Below, piece after piece: positions 1 through 7,179 of a stretch of 8,463 bases of DNA (its first letter is position 1; each line of letters opens with the position of its first letter). A program made the translations under genes and the position numbers. The stretch is taken from contig CAUJFU010000319.1 in assembly GCA_963169055.1 (NCBI GenBank), positions 1-8,463 on the forward strand, read 5' to 3'. Below the pieces are notes generated by a model that saw only the letters and a list, made by a program, of their open reading frames with translations, was not told where the DNA came from and searched no databases. This stretch comes from Myxococcota bacterium. GTDB taxonomy: Bacteria > Myxococcota_C > UBA6777.

Positions 1-1
1 T

Positions 2-1030
2 TGCAAATACAACCGTATCATGCTCACTTCTCCGCGCTCGCTGTTCAAGGGCTACCGCTGGCTCGATACCGCCGTCCACGAATTCTCCCACCTCCTGATC
101 AACCGCATCACCGAAGGCGTCCCCATCTGGCTCCACGAAGGACTCGCCCGCTACGCCGAAACCCTCTGGCGACAAGACTCCCCCGCCAAACTCGGCCCCT
201 ACTCCGAAAGCCTGCTCGCCAAAGCCCTCGAAGACGAGAAGCTCGTTCCCTTCGAAAAAATGCACCCCTCAATGGCCAAACTCCCCAGCCAAGAGATGGC
301 CGCCCAAGCCTACGCCCAAGTCTACACCGTGATCCTCTATCTCGTCCATCGCAAGGGCAAAAACGCGATCCCTCAACTTCTTCAAACCATCCACCAAGGT
401 GCCCCCGTCCCCGACGCAGTCGCCCGCATCGCAGGTCTGCCTTTTGACGACTTCCTCGAAGCGTGGAAGCGCTACATGAAACAGCAAAAACTCCGTTATA
501 TCGCGGGAATTATGCCCAAAAAGCACGTCATCAAAGGCCATGCCCCCCAAAAATCCAAAGAACAAAAAGACCGCGAACGCAACCTTTGGTTCAAACCCAC
601 CACCGCCAAAGAACTCGGAGATCGCCATCTTCGGCTCGGTGAGATGCTCCGACGATATGCACGCTACCAAGCCGCACTCTTCGAATACCGCAAAGCCGAA
701 CACTACCTCAAAGATCGCGACCCAAGCCTGCAAAACAAGATGGCTCTCGCCCTCTTTGCCCTCCGACGCTACGAAGAGATCATCACTACCCTCAAACCCA
801 CCCTCGCCCTCTACCCCAGCGACGTGACGACCTACGTCCATCTCGGGCGTGCCTACTACCACCTCCAGCGCCTCAAAGAAGCCCGCCATGCCTTTGAACA
901 AGCCGTCCAGATCAACCCCTTTCACCCCACCATCCACACCTATCTCGTCCGCATCTATCAAACCCTCGGAGAACAAGCCCTCTTGCGCCAAGCACGCGAT
1001 ATCATCGCGATCTTGCGCAACAACAAATAA
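2..1030 (+). CDS. Peptidase-MA-like metallopeptidase with C-terminal TPR repeats (5' end outside window)
   Basis: This is a partial gene. The frame is already open at base 2, and the residues before the first ATG (position 20) continue a normal gluzincin sequence, so the true start lies upstream. Counting from the ATG at 20, HEFSH (residues 20-24, bases 77-91) is a zinc-binding HExxH motif. WLHEGLA follows, with E40 the likely third zinc ligand and the usual short spacing of the peptidase-MA family. From about residue 200 to the end the protein is helical and TPR-like, including segments such as HLGRAYYHLQRLKEARHAF and INPFHP, and this part probably binds a protein partner. The catalytic residues look intact. 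The substrate is unknown, and any signal peptide would be in the missing N-terminus. It lies 128 bp upstream of moxR on the same strand. A functional link to that module is possible but rests only on proximity. Confidence 0.85.
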   Translation, partial: CKYNRIMLTSPRSLFKGYRWLDTAVHEFSHLLINRITEGVPIWLHEGLARYAETLWRQDSPAKLGPYSESLLAKALEDEKLVPFEKMHPSMAKLPSQEMAAQAYAQVYTVILYLVHRKGKNAIPQLLQTIHQGAPVPDAVARIAGLPFDDFLEAWKRYMKQQKLRYIAGIMPKKHVIKGHAPQKSKEQKDRERNLWFKPTTAKELGDRHLRLGEMLRRYARYQAALFEYRKAEHYLKDRDPSLQNKMALALFALRRYEEIITTLKPTLALYPSDVTTYVHLGRAYYHLQRLKEARHAFEQAVQINPFHPTIHTYLVRIYQTLGEQALLRQARDIIAILRNNK

Positions 1031-1158
1031 CGCACCATCATACACATCCCTTGTCGTCCGTTGCTCTCACCCGTCGATCGGTGTATAAACCCGCCGCCTG
1101 ACGCATACACACGGATACAACGCACGCTCTGACCCTGTAGAAAGGAAGCCGTGTCCCG
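1031..1158 (+). other. Intergenic region with probable promoter for the MoxR gene
   Basis: No coding capacity is evident. The gap holds a promoter-like pair (1061-1089), a 6-bp inverted repeat GTGTAT (1081-1086) / ATACAC (1105-1110) that overlaps the -10 box, and a purine-rich ribosome-binding site AAAGGAAG (1141-1148) ten bases before the moxR ATG. No strong terminator for the upstream peptidase gene is seen, so read-through is possible. Confidence 0.5.
1061..1089 (+). promoter_or_regulatory. Candidate sigma70-type promoter upstream of moxR
   Basis: TTGCTC (1061-1066) and TATAAA (1084-1089) are separated by exactly 17 bases. The -10 box matches the consensus at five of six positions and the -35 box at three of six. 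The -10 box sits in an inverted repeat GTGTAT/ATACAC (1081-1086 and 1105-1110) that could bind a regulator. Assignment is by consensus only, and the sigma preferences of this organism are unknown. Confidence 0.4.
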
Positions 1159-2190
1159 ATGGAGAAAGTATTGTCCCCCAACGAGTCACCCTCGACCGCG
1201 CTCGATCCCAAAAAAGACCTCGAAGAGGTCCAAGAACTCCATACCATCTACCGACAGATCCACGCCGAGCTCCACAAACGCATCGTCGGACAAGACCATG
1301 TGATCGAGTCTTTGCTCGTTGCTCTCTTTTCTCGCGGACACACCCTGATCGTCGGTGTCCCCGGTCTCGCCAAAACCCTCCTGATCGCCACTCTCGCCGA
1401 GATCCTCGACCTCGCCTTCAACCGCATCCAATTCACTCCCGACCTCATGCCCTCCGATATCACAGGCACCGAGATCCTCGAAGAAGACCACAGCACAGGA
1501 AAACGCAGCTTGCATTTCGTGCGTGGGCCGATCTTCTGTAACCTCCTTCTCGCCGACGAGATCAACCGCACTCCCCCCAAAACCCAAGCCGCTCTCCTCC
1601 AATCCATGCAAGAATACCGCGTCACCGCCGGCGGAAAAACCCACTCCCTCGATCTCCCCTTCCTTGTCATGGCCACCCAAAACCCCATCGAACAAGAAGG
1701 CACCTATCCCCTCCCCGAAGCCCAACTCGACCGCTTTATGCTCCAGATCCGCATCGGTTATCCCAGCGCAACCGAAGAAGAAGAGATCGTCCGCAGCACC
1801 ACCAGCGACTACAAACCCAACGTCCAAAAATTCCTCAACGCCGACAAGATCCGCTCCCTCCAAGATCTCGTTCGCCGCGTCCCCGTCCCCGATCACGCCA
1901 CCCGCGCCGCTGTCCGACTCGTCCGCTCCACCCGCCCCGACGCCGAAGAAGCCCATCCCTTCGCCAAACAATACCTCACTTGGGGCGCTGGACCTCGCGC
2001 TTCCCAAAACCTCATCCTCGGAGCCAAAGCCCGCGCCATCCTCCAAGGCCGCTATTCGGTCGAAGTCGAAGACGTACGCGCCCTCGCAAAAGAAGTCCTC
2101 TCTCACAGGATCCTCACCAATTACGAAGCAGAATCCGAAGAGATCCGACCCGAAGATATCATCGATACTTTGCTCAAAGCTCACACCTAA
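1159..2190 (+). CDS. moxR: MoxR-family AAA+ ATPase
   Basis: A complete 343-residue AAA+ ATPase of the MoxR branch, typical in length. The Walker A motif GVPGLAKT (66-73) has the alanine before the lysine that marks this family. Walker B is LLLADEINR (129-137). Sensor 1 lies at ATQNP (172-176), an LDRFM arginine-finger region at 190-194, and the sensor-2 helix starts at WGAGPRAS (275-282), close to the family's GASPRA. MoxR proteins are cytosolic chaperone-like ATPases that act with VWA-domain partners on membrane-bound or secreted complexes, and the two genes downstream are such partners. The ATG at 1159 is preceded by AAAGGAAG ten bases upstream. The first 25 or so residues are polar and poorly conserved in character. 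All motifs look functional. The symbol is a family label, as the specific paralogue cannot be told from sequence. Confidence 0.95.
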   Translation: MEKVLSPNESPSTALDPKKDLEEVQELHTIYRQIHAELHKRIVGQDHVIESLLVALFSRGHTLIVGVPGLAKTLLIATLAEILDLAFNRIQFTPDLMPSDITGTEILEEDHSTGKRSLHFVRGPIFCNLLLADEINRTPPKTQAALLQSMQEYRVTAGGKTHSLDLPFLVMATQNPIEQEGTYPLPEAQLDRFMLQIRIGYPSATEEEEIVRSTTSDYKPNVQKFLNADKIRSLQDLVRRVPVPDHATRAAVRLVRSTRPDAEEAHPFAKQYLTWGAGPRASQNLILGAKARAILQGRYSVEVEDVRALAKEVLSHRILTNYEAESEEIRPEDIIDTLLKAHT

Positions 2191-2387
2191 TGCGAGAGCC
2201 GCCTATTGTGTGATCGCAAAACGTAGGGGCAGCCCCTTGTGGCTGCCCAACAATAGGGCGTCTACGTACTGTCCTTTGTGTACACATCTTGCGGATATCG
2301 TATAACAACCGCAAACCCAAAGTCCCTAGATTCGGTACAGTTCAAAAGGCCCTTGCTTCGGCCACAGACCAAAAGGCCCACAAACGG
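2191..2387 (+). other. Intergenic region between moxR and the DUF58 gene, carrying a palindromic repeat
   Basis: This 197-bp gap splits two genes that are usually tightly coupled. Its first third is a palindromic element (2201-2267). A perfect 10-bp palindrome TGTGTACACA lies at 2277-2286, followed by TATAAC (2301-2306), which could act as a weak -10 box but has no convincing -35. The frame of the next gene is open from a TTG at 2289, but nothing in those codons resembles the DUF58 N-terminus. Confidence 0.6.
2201..2267. repeat. Nested palindromic (REP/MITE-like) intergenic element
   Basis: Three inverted pairs can be read. The inner stem GGGCAGCC (2227-2234) / GGCTGCCC (2241-2248) has a 6-base loop. 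It is enclosed by CCTATTGT (2202-2209) / ACAATAGG (2250-2257). A third pair, ACGTAG (2221-2226) / CTACGT (2262-2267), also encloses the inner hairpin but crosses the second stem, so those two are alternatives or form a pseudoknot. From memory, the GTAGGGGC...GCCC type of core resembles short dispersed palindromes seen in many environmental genomes. No T-tract follows the main hairpin, so a simple intrinsic terminator is less likely, although the hairpin could attenuate transcription or protect mRNA ends within the operon. Confidence 0.7.
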
Positions 2388-3305
2388 ATGCGTCGTATCC
2401 CCTTTCTCGATCCCCAAGTCCTGACCAAGCTCCCTCCGATCGCGCTCAAAGCCTTGCGCGATGTCGAAGGAGCCCTCGCAGGACTCCACCAAAGCCCACA
2501 CCACGGCCAAAGCATCGAATTCACCGAACACAAAGAATACTCGCCCGGCGATGAGATCCGCCACATCGACTGGAAACTCTTTGCCAAAAGCGATCGCTAC
2601 TACGTCAAGCAGTTCGAAGACGAAACCAACCTGCGCGGGTACATCTTGCTCGATGCTTCGGCCTCCATGAACTACCCCCAACACCCCAAAGACCGCGAAC
2701 AACGGCCCACCAAATACCACTATGCCGCCTCCCTCGCCATCGCCCTCGCTTATCTACTGCTCCGCCAACGCGATGCCATCGGACTCCTCGCCTTTAACAG
2801 CAAACAACAACACTACCTCCCCCCCAAAAGCCAGCCTTCTTACCTGCTCCCGCTTGCCCAAGCCATCGACCACCCCCCCCAAGAAAGCACTGCGCTTCCC
2901 GAAAACCTCCGACGACTCGCCGAAACCACCCGACGACGCAGCCTTCTGTTTTTGATCTCCGATTTTTTTTCTGATCCAGATCAGCTCGAAGGTCTTCTCA
3001 AACAGCTCGTCCACCGAGGACACGATATCGTTCTTTTTCATCTGCTCGATCCCGACGAAGTCGACTTCCCTTTCCGCGATCAAACCCTATTTGAAGATCT
3101 TGAATCTCCGACCACACGACTCCAAATCGACGCCCAAGCCATCCGACCTTATTACCTTCAAGAACTTCAACAATTCCTAGATCGCATCGAACACATCGCC
3201 AAGCGCAGCGGCATCACCTACCATCGGATCCGCACCGATACACCGATGATCCAAGTGATCCGAAATGTGATCCTGCGCCGCGCACGCGCAAGAAAACGCC
3301 CTTGA
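2388..3305 (+). CDS. DUF58 domain protein (VWA-like, MoxR-associated)
   Basis: A 305-residue protein of the DUF58 family, the usual partner of MoxR. The N-terminal DUF58 hallmarks are clear: FLDPQVL (6-12), GLHQSPHHGQSIEF (32-45), EYSPGDEIRHIDWKLF (50-65) and DRYYVKQFEDET (69-80). A VWA-like fold follows, with an intact MIDAS motif DASAS (89-93) and LISDFF downstream as the likely third metal-site loop. I chose the ATG at 2388, because family members begin just before the FLDP motif and this gives the normal length. AAAAGG (2371-2376) lies 11 bases upstream. The frame stays open back to a TTG at 2289, but those 33 codons look non-coding. No membrane segment is apparent. The protein contains two homopolymeric C runs (2819-2825 and 2873-2880). 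It ends 19 bases before the BatA-like gene, so the two are co-transcribed. Confidence 0.93.
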   Translation: MRRIPFLDPQVLTKLPPIALKALRDVEGALAGLHQSPHHGQSIEFTEHKEYSPGDEIRHIDWKLFAKSDRYYVKQFEDETNLRGYILLDASASMNYPQHPKDREQRPTKYHYAASLAIALAYLLLRQRDAIGLLAFNSKQQHYLPPKSQPSYLLPLAQAIDHPPQESTALPENLRRLAETTRRRSLLFLISDFFSDPDQLEGLLKQLVHRGHDIVLFHLLDPDEVDFPFRDQTLFEDLESPTTRLQIDAQAIRPYYLQELQQFLDRIEHIAKRSGITYHRIRTDTPMIQVIRNVILRRARARKRP

Positions 3306-3311
3306 GCCAAG

Positions 3312-3317
3312 ACGGAG
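3312..3317 (+). promoter_or_regulatory. Ribosome-binding site for a GTG start
   Basis: ACGGAG, whose GGAG core ends seven bases before the GTG at 3325, supports that GTG as the start of the BatA-like gene. The protein then opens directly with the conserved N-terminal anchor. Confidence 0.65.
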
Positions 3318-3324
3318 CCTCCGC

Positions 3325-5403
3325 GTGAACGCTATCTCTTTTCTTCAACCGGTCTTTCTCTACGGATTGCTCGCGATCAGCATCCCCATCCTGATCCACC
3401 TGATCAGCCGCCGACGTGCTGTACGTTGGCCCTTTGCCGCGATGGAATTTCTCTTGCGCTCGCATCGCCGCGTTGCTCGTCGTTTGCGGCTCAAACAATT
3501 CTTACTCTTGCTCTTGCGCTGCTTGTTGATCGCTGGACTCGCCCTTGCCTTCGCCAAACCCTTCTTTCAACGCGCCCAAGGCTCTTCGCCTGCCCAACCC
3601 GCCGCTTATGTTTTTGTCCTCGATGACTCCATGAGCATGCGCTACCGCGAAGCCCCCAACGCGCCAACCCTTTTTGATCGCGCTCGTTCCTCCATGCAGC
3701 GATGGATTCGACGCAACGCTCGTGGCGAAGATCGCCTCGCCTTGTTGCGCGGTGCCGCCGTCACGCAACCCCAACGCAACGAGCAAACCGAACTCACCTT
3801 CGACAAAAATACCCTGCTCAACAAGCTCGACGCTTGGCGCGCCACGTACGAAAACAGCGACCTCGCCGCCGCGATCCTTCGTGCGCAAACCATCCTCCAA
3901 AAACAACGCGGCGTGCGCGCCCAAATCCTCGTCTTTTCGGACTTTACACAACACAGCCAGATCACCTACCCCCGTCTGACCGACCAAGATATCCTTGTAC
4001 GCTTTTTTCCGATCCGACCCACCCGACCCGCCGAAAATCGCGCCATCCTCTCCGTTCAAGTCTCTCCCGCCCCTGATATCGGCCAAGATGCGTATCAATT
4101 CGATGTGCTATTACGCAACTTTTCCGCAAAACCGTACAACGACTTGCCCGTCACCCTCGTCCTCAACGAGATGCCCCGCGCACGCGGCTTTGTTCGCCTA
4201 CCCCCTTGGGGAACCGCCCAAAAACGCTTTGTCGTCCAACTCCCTCAAACTGGAAACTACGCTGGATACGCACAGATCGCTCCTGACGGACTTGATGCCG
4301 ACGATCGCTACTACTTCTCCCTGCGCACGCGCAAGCGGCCCTCCATATTGCTCGTCAACGGCGATCCTCGCCCGATCTCCTACCTCGACGAGATCTTTTA
4401 CCTCACCAACGCCCTGCGCGATGATCAGCTTCCCTTTCGCGTTGAGATCAAACAAGCCACCGCTGACCTCCCTCCCGCCAACAAGTTCGATGTCATCGCC
4501 CTCTCCAACATCGAACAGCTCCCTACCGCTTGGCAAGAGCAACTCCCCGCCTATGTCGCTCGTGGTGGTGGACTTTTTCTCTCGATGGGAAACCAAGTCC
4601 GCCCCGAAGCCTTTAACGTCGCCTTCGCTGACCTTTTGCCTCGCCAGTTGCGGGGTGTCGCTTTTGCAGCACAACGCCCCGATGGAACAGGCGTGGCGCT
4701 TTCTCGCTTCTTTGGCGAAGTTCAAGTTAACCACCCGATATTTCAGCGAATGTACCGCGATGGCATCCTGTTTCAATCCGCCCGCGCCACCAAACTCATG
4801 CTCGTTGAAACACGCCGCGCCCAAGAAAGCGGTGAGATCCTTTGGCGCTTTAGCCACGGCCCTCCCGCCCTCCTCGAACGAAAAGTCGGACAAGGTCGCG
4901 TCCTCCTCCTGACCACGACCATTGATCGCGACTGGACCGATCTCCCGATCCGACCGTTCTTTCAACCTTGGATACAGCACGTCTTTACATACCTCGCAGG
5001 AGGAGCCCGTTTCCATCGCGGAAGAACCTTGCGCATCGCCCAAAAAACCCACATCCAACTCCCCGGACAAGACACCCTCCGCGTCCTCCCACCCAAAGGC
5101 GTTCCTTCCGTCCTCTTGCGCCCCGAAGAACGCGGTTTCCCTTTCCCCGGAGCACCACAACCCGGGAACTATCACTTTGAACGCCAAGGCAAACAAATCG
5201 ATTCGCTCCCTCTTTCCGTCAATATCGATCCCGCTGAATCGGATATCCGTCCTCTCTCCGATCAAGAAATACAAAAAAGCGGACAGCTTACGCAAACTTC
5301 TCGCGCAGGTTTCTCTTCGCAATCTGAACGACTCTGGCCTTTTCTTTTGTTTGCGCTCTTGCTGTTTTTCTTCCTTGAGGCCGTAGCCTTGCGTTTCCTT
5401 TGA
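3325..5403 (+). CDS. BatA-like membrane protein: double N-terminal anchor, VWA domain and GATase-like domain
   Basis: A 692-residue inner-membrane protein. Residues 8-27 and 58-77 are the two membrane helices of the BatA N-terminal family, with the typical PIPILIHL-like first helix and a basic arginine-rich linker. A VWA domain follows from about residue 95, with MIDAS motif DDSMS (100-104) and SDFTQ (D206) as a likely further metal ligand. The middle, about residues 338-450, resembles a class-I glutamine-amidotransferase-like fold (ILLVNGDPRPISYLDEIFY, then RGGGLFLSMG near 413), but the only cysteine in the protein is C66 in the second helix, so this domain cannot use a Cys nucleophile. A C-terminal helix (WPFLLFALLLFFFLEAVALRFL region) ends the protein. 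The VWA and GATase-like parts probably face the periplasm. It forms an operon with DUF58 and probably MoxR. The GTG start is supported by its ribosome-binding site and by the anchor position. Confidence 0.88.
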   Translation: MNAISFLQPVFLYGLLAISIPILIHLISRRRAVRWPFAAMEFLLRSHRRVARRLRLKQFLLLLLRCLLIAGLALAFAKPFFQRAQGSSPAQPAAYVFVLDDSMSMRYREAPNAPTLFDRARSSMQRWIRRNARGEDRLALLRGAAVTQPQRNEQTELTFDKNTLLNKLDAWRATYENSDLAAAILRAQTILQKQRGVRAQILVFSDFTQHSQITYPRLTDQDILVRFFPIRPTRPAENRAILSVQVSPAPDIGQDAYQFDVLLRNFSAKPYNDLPVTLVLNEMPRARGFVRLPPWGTAQKRFVVQLPQTGNYAGYAQIAPDGLDADDRYYFSLRTRKRPSILLVNGDPRPISYLDEIFYLTNALRDDQLPFRVEIKQATADLPPANKFDVIALSNIEQLPTAWQEQLPAYVARGGGLFLSMGNQVRPEAFNVAFADLLPRQLRGVAFAAQRPDGTGVALSRFFGEVQVNHPIFQRMYRDGILFQSARATKLMLVETRRAQESGEILWRFSHGPPALLERKVGQGRVLLLTTTIDRDWTDLPIRPFFQPWIQHVFTYLAGGARFHRGRTLRIAQKTHIQLPGQDTLRVLPPKGVPSVLLRPEERGFPFPGAPQPGNYHFERQGKQIDSLPLSVNIDPAESDIRPLSDQEIQKSGQLTQTSRAGFSSQSERLWPFLLFALLLFFFLEAVALRFL

Positions 5404-5609
5404 CCCGCCCTCCCCTCTACCCAAAAATAGGCGAGTGTGTAATGTTTCGCGCGGCCCTCTGTAATAGCGTTGCGATACACAGCAGGGCTTGATTGGGACA
5501 AAAGAGTTGACAACGCGATCAAGAATATCCAACCCCCCAATGCTTTATCCTCTTACAACATCGGGCTTTCTCAATCCAACAATTCCTGCCTCATTCATGG
5601 GTGGTCAAG
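5404..5609 (+). other. Intergenic region between the BatA-like gene and the GT4 gene
   Basis: No gene is seen. The region holds an imperfect palindrome (5454-5488) that may end the upstream operon or be a dispersed repeat. A perfect TTGACA (5507-5512) sits between CTTGAT (5488-5493) and ATCAAG (5518-5523), an inverted pair. No good -10 box lies 16-18 bases after TTGACA, so the promoter for the GT4 gene is not identified. Confidence 0.45.
5454..5488 (-). repeat. Imperfect palindrome, possibly related to the element at 2201-2267
   Basis: The outer arms GCCCT (5454-5458) / AGGGC (5484-5488) and the inner arms CTGT (5459-5462) / ACAG (5479-5482) pair with one bulged base at 5483. The loop is 16 bases. 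Read on the minus strand, the left half contains TGTGT-ATCGCAA-CG and the right half ACAG-AGGGC. The element at 2201 contains TGTGT-G-ATCGCAA-AA-CG and ACAAT-AGGGC in the same order. This suggests one family, with the first copy carrying an extra internal hairpin. It could also be a weak terminator, although the bases after it are not T-rich. Confidence 0.45.
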
Positions 5610-7118
5610 ATGATCTATATCGTTTCAACATTTAGCGGACTTTTTCTTACATTATTCTTGGTGTTTGGTGTGCAGAGACTGGCGCTTCGCCTAGGGGCGA
5701 TCTCTTACCCAGGTGGGCGATCGGTTCACCGCGAACCCACCCCACTCCTCGGTGGGATCGCCATCTATGGCGCTCTCTCCACCATCAGCCTGATCGCACT
5801 CTTTTTCACGGACGGACCGATCATCCAAACACTTTGGCTCTACAAATGGAAATTGCTTGGTGTTTTTCTCGGCGCAACGTCGATCCTGATCGTCGGCATC
5901 ATCGACGATATCGTCGCTCTCCGTGCGCGCACCAAACTTCTTGGACAACTCTTCTCTGCTTTGGTCTGCGTTGCTTTTGGCTTCAGTATCCCCGCCGTAA
6001 GCATCCCCTTTATCGTCGATATCCCCTTTGGCGCGTTGGGAAGCATCGCTTTCGTCGTGTGGACCATCGCCATCATCAACGCCATCAACTTGATCGACGG
6101 CATGGATGGGCTGGCTTCTGTTGTGTGCTTCTTTGCCGCCCTTGGCAACGGCCTGATCGCATTGTGGCTCGGAAACCCCTTCATCGCCTTCTTTTCGTTT
6201 ACCCTAGCGGGTTGCCTTGTCGGCTTTTTGTACCACAACTTCCCCCCCGCCAAGATCTTTCTCGGTGATACAGGAAGTATGCTGCTCGGCTTTTTGCTCG
6301 CCGTCGTCGTTGTCGGTGGCAATATGCAAAAGCGCGACACTTCCTTGATGATCTTGGCTCCTCTGCTCTTGCTTGCCTTTTCTTTGCTTGACGTCTTTCT
6401 CTCGATTGTTCGCCGCTTTATCCGTGGAAAGCCGATCATGTCCTCGGATCTGGGACATATCCACCACCGACTGATGCGGCGCTTTCGCAATCCCCGCCGC
6501 GTCCTTTTTATCGTTGGCCTCTTTTCGATGTTTATGACCTTCGTTTCGATCGGCACGCACCTTTTTGCGACCACCCCCGCGATCTTTTGGCTCTTGCTTT
6601 TGCTTGCGGCTTTCGTTTTGTTCTTTTTTGTTTTTGTCTTGGGGTACTTCCGCGTTGACCGCTTGCGCGATGTCCTCGACAACCGCCGCGAAGTCAAGTT
6701 CTTCTTCTCCGTGATCGCTTATCTCCCCGGCACCATCGAGCCCATCAAAACACAAGAAGACCTTCTCCAAGAACTCGATTGGGTTTGTCGCGCCCTCAAA
6801 CCCCACCAAGTCACCCTCTACGACGCCCAAAAAACAACACTCTACCATCACAAAAACACACACCCCATCCATTCCGAATTCCCTCCCCACACCGAAACAT
6901 ATACGCTCGCCAACGGCGATACCTTCTCTTGGGAGATCCCCATCCAACACGCGGACCCAACCAGTTGTGATCTTCGCCTTGCTTGGCGCGAGATCATCGT
7001 TCTCTTTGGTCAACAACTCCAACACATCGAAAAAGCCTGCCTCGACATCCAACCCCTCCTCTCCACCGAAACTTCCCTCCCGCCACAAAAACCCCGCAGT
7101 TCCCTTCCTTTGGTCTGA
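5610..7118 (+). CDS. WecA/TagO-family undecaprenyl-phosphate sugar-1-phosphate transferase with C-terminal extension
   Basis: A polytopic glycosyltransferase (family GT4, WecA/MraY group) of 502 residues. It would transfer a sugar-1-phosphate, probably an N-acetylhexosamine, from a UDP-sugar to undecaprenyl phosphate at the inner face of the membrane, the first step of O-antigen, capsule or similar polymer synthesis. The signature motifs are present: GIIDD with D99-D100, NLIDGMDG (160-167), FLGDTGS (217-223) and HIHHR (283-287), the WecA-type histidine motif that distinguishes it from MraY. About ten or eleven hydrophobic segments fill residues 1-345. Residues 347-502 form a soluble, probably cytoplasmic tail not found in standard WecA, which is about 350-370 residues. 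ATG 5610 has GGTGG five bases upstream. A GTG at 5601 in the same frame would add three residues but has no ribosome-binding site. The GT2 gene converges on it. Confidence 0.92.
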   Translation: MIYIVSTFSGLFLTLFLVFGVQRLALRLGAISYPGGRSVHREPTPLLGGIAIYGALSTISLIALFFTDGPIIQTLWLYKWKLLGVFLGATSILIVGIIDDIVALRARTKLLGQLFSALVCVAFGFSIPAVSIPFIVDIPFGALGSIAFVVWTIAIINAINLIDGMDGLASVVCFFAALGNGLIALWLGNPFIAFFSFTLAGCLVGFLYHNFPPAKIFLGDTGSMLLGFLLAVVVVGGNMQKRDTSLMILAPLLLLAFSLLDVFLSIVRRFIRGKPIMSSDLGHIHHRLMRRFRNPRRVLFIVGLFSMFMTFVSIGTHLFATTPAIFWLLLLLAAFVLFFFVFVLGYFRVDRLRDVLDNRREVKFFFSVIAYLPGTIEPIKTQEDLLQELDWVCRALKPHQVTLYDAQKTTLYHHKNTHPIHSEFPPHTETYTLANGDTFSWEIPIQHADPTSCDLRLAWREIIVLFGQQLQHIEKACLDIQPLLSTETSLPPQKPRSSLPLV

Positions 7119-7179
7119 TCCGCTTGCCTTCGCCTTTTTCTCCAACCAGCACTTTTTTCCAACCCAGACCGGCTGTGGG

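Noticed and set aside
1-447. Open frame from TTG at 1
   Set aside because: It is a proline/arginine-rich frame overlapping the peptidase gene, with no protein-like pattern. The peptidase frame carries clear zinc motifs.
269-1045. Long antisense open frame over the peptidase gene
   Set aside because: It mirrors the C-rich third positions of the real gene and lacks domain motifs.
1186-2184. 332-residue antisense frame over moxR
   Set aside because: Low-complexity acidic and glycine-rich composition produced by codon bias. The sense strand encodes a complete MoxR ATPase.
2289-2387. TTG at 2289 as the start of the DUF58 protein
   Set aside because: The 33 extra residues do not resemble the family N-terminus. 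The ATG at 2388 gives the standard beginning and length.
4198-5532. 444-residue antisense frame over the BatA-like gene
   Set aside because: A shadow of the coding strand with no recognisable domain. Its first part also crosses the palindromic intergenic element.
6204-7145. Antisense frame over the GT4 gene
   Set aside because: Lysine/aspartate-rich composition mirrors the hydrophobic sense codons. No motifs.
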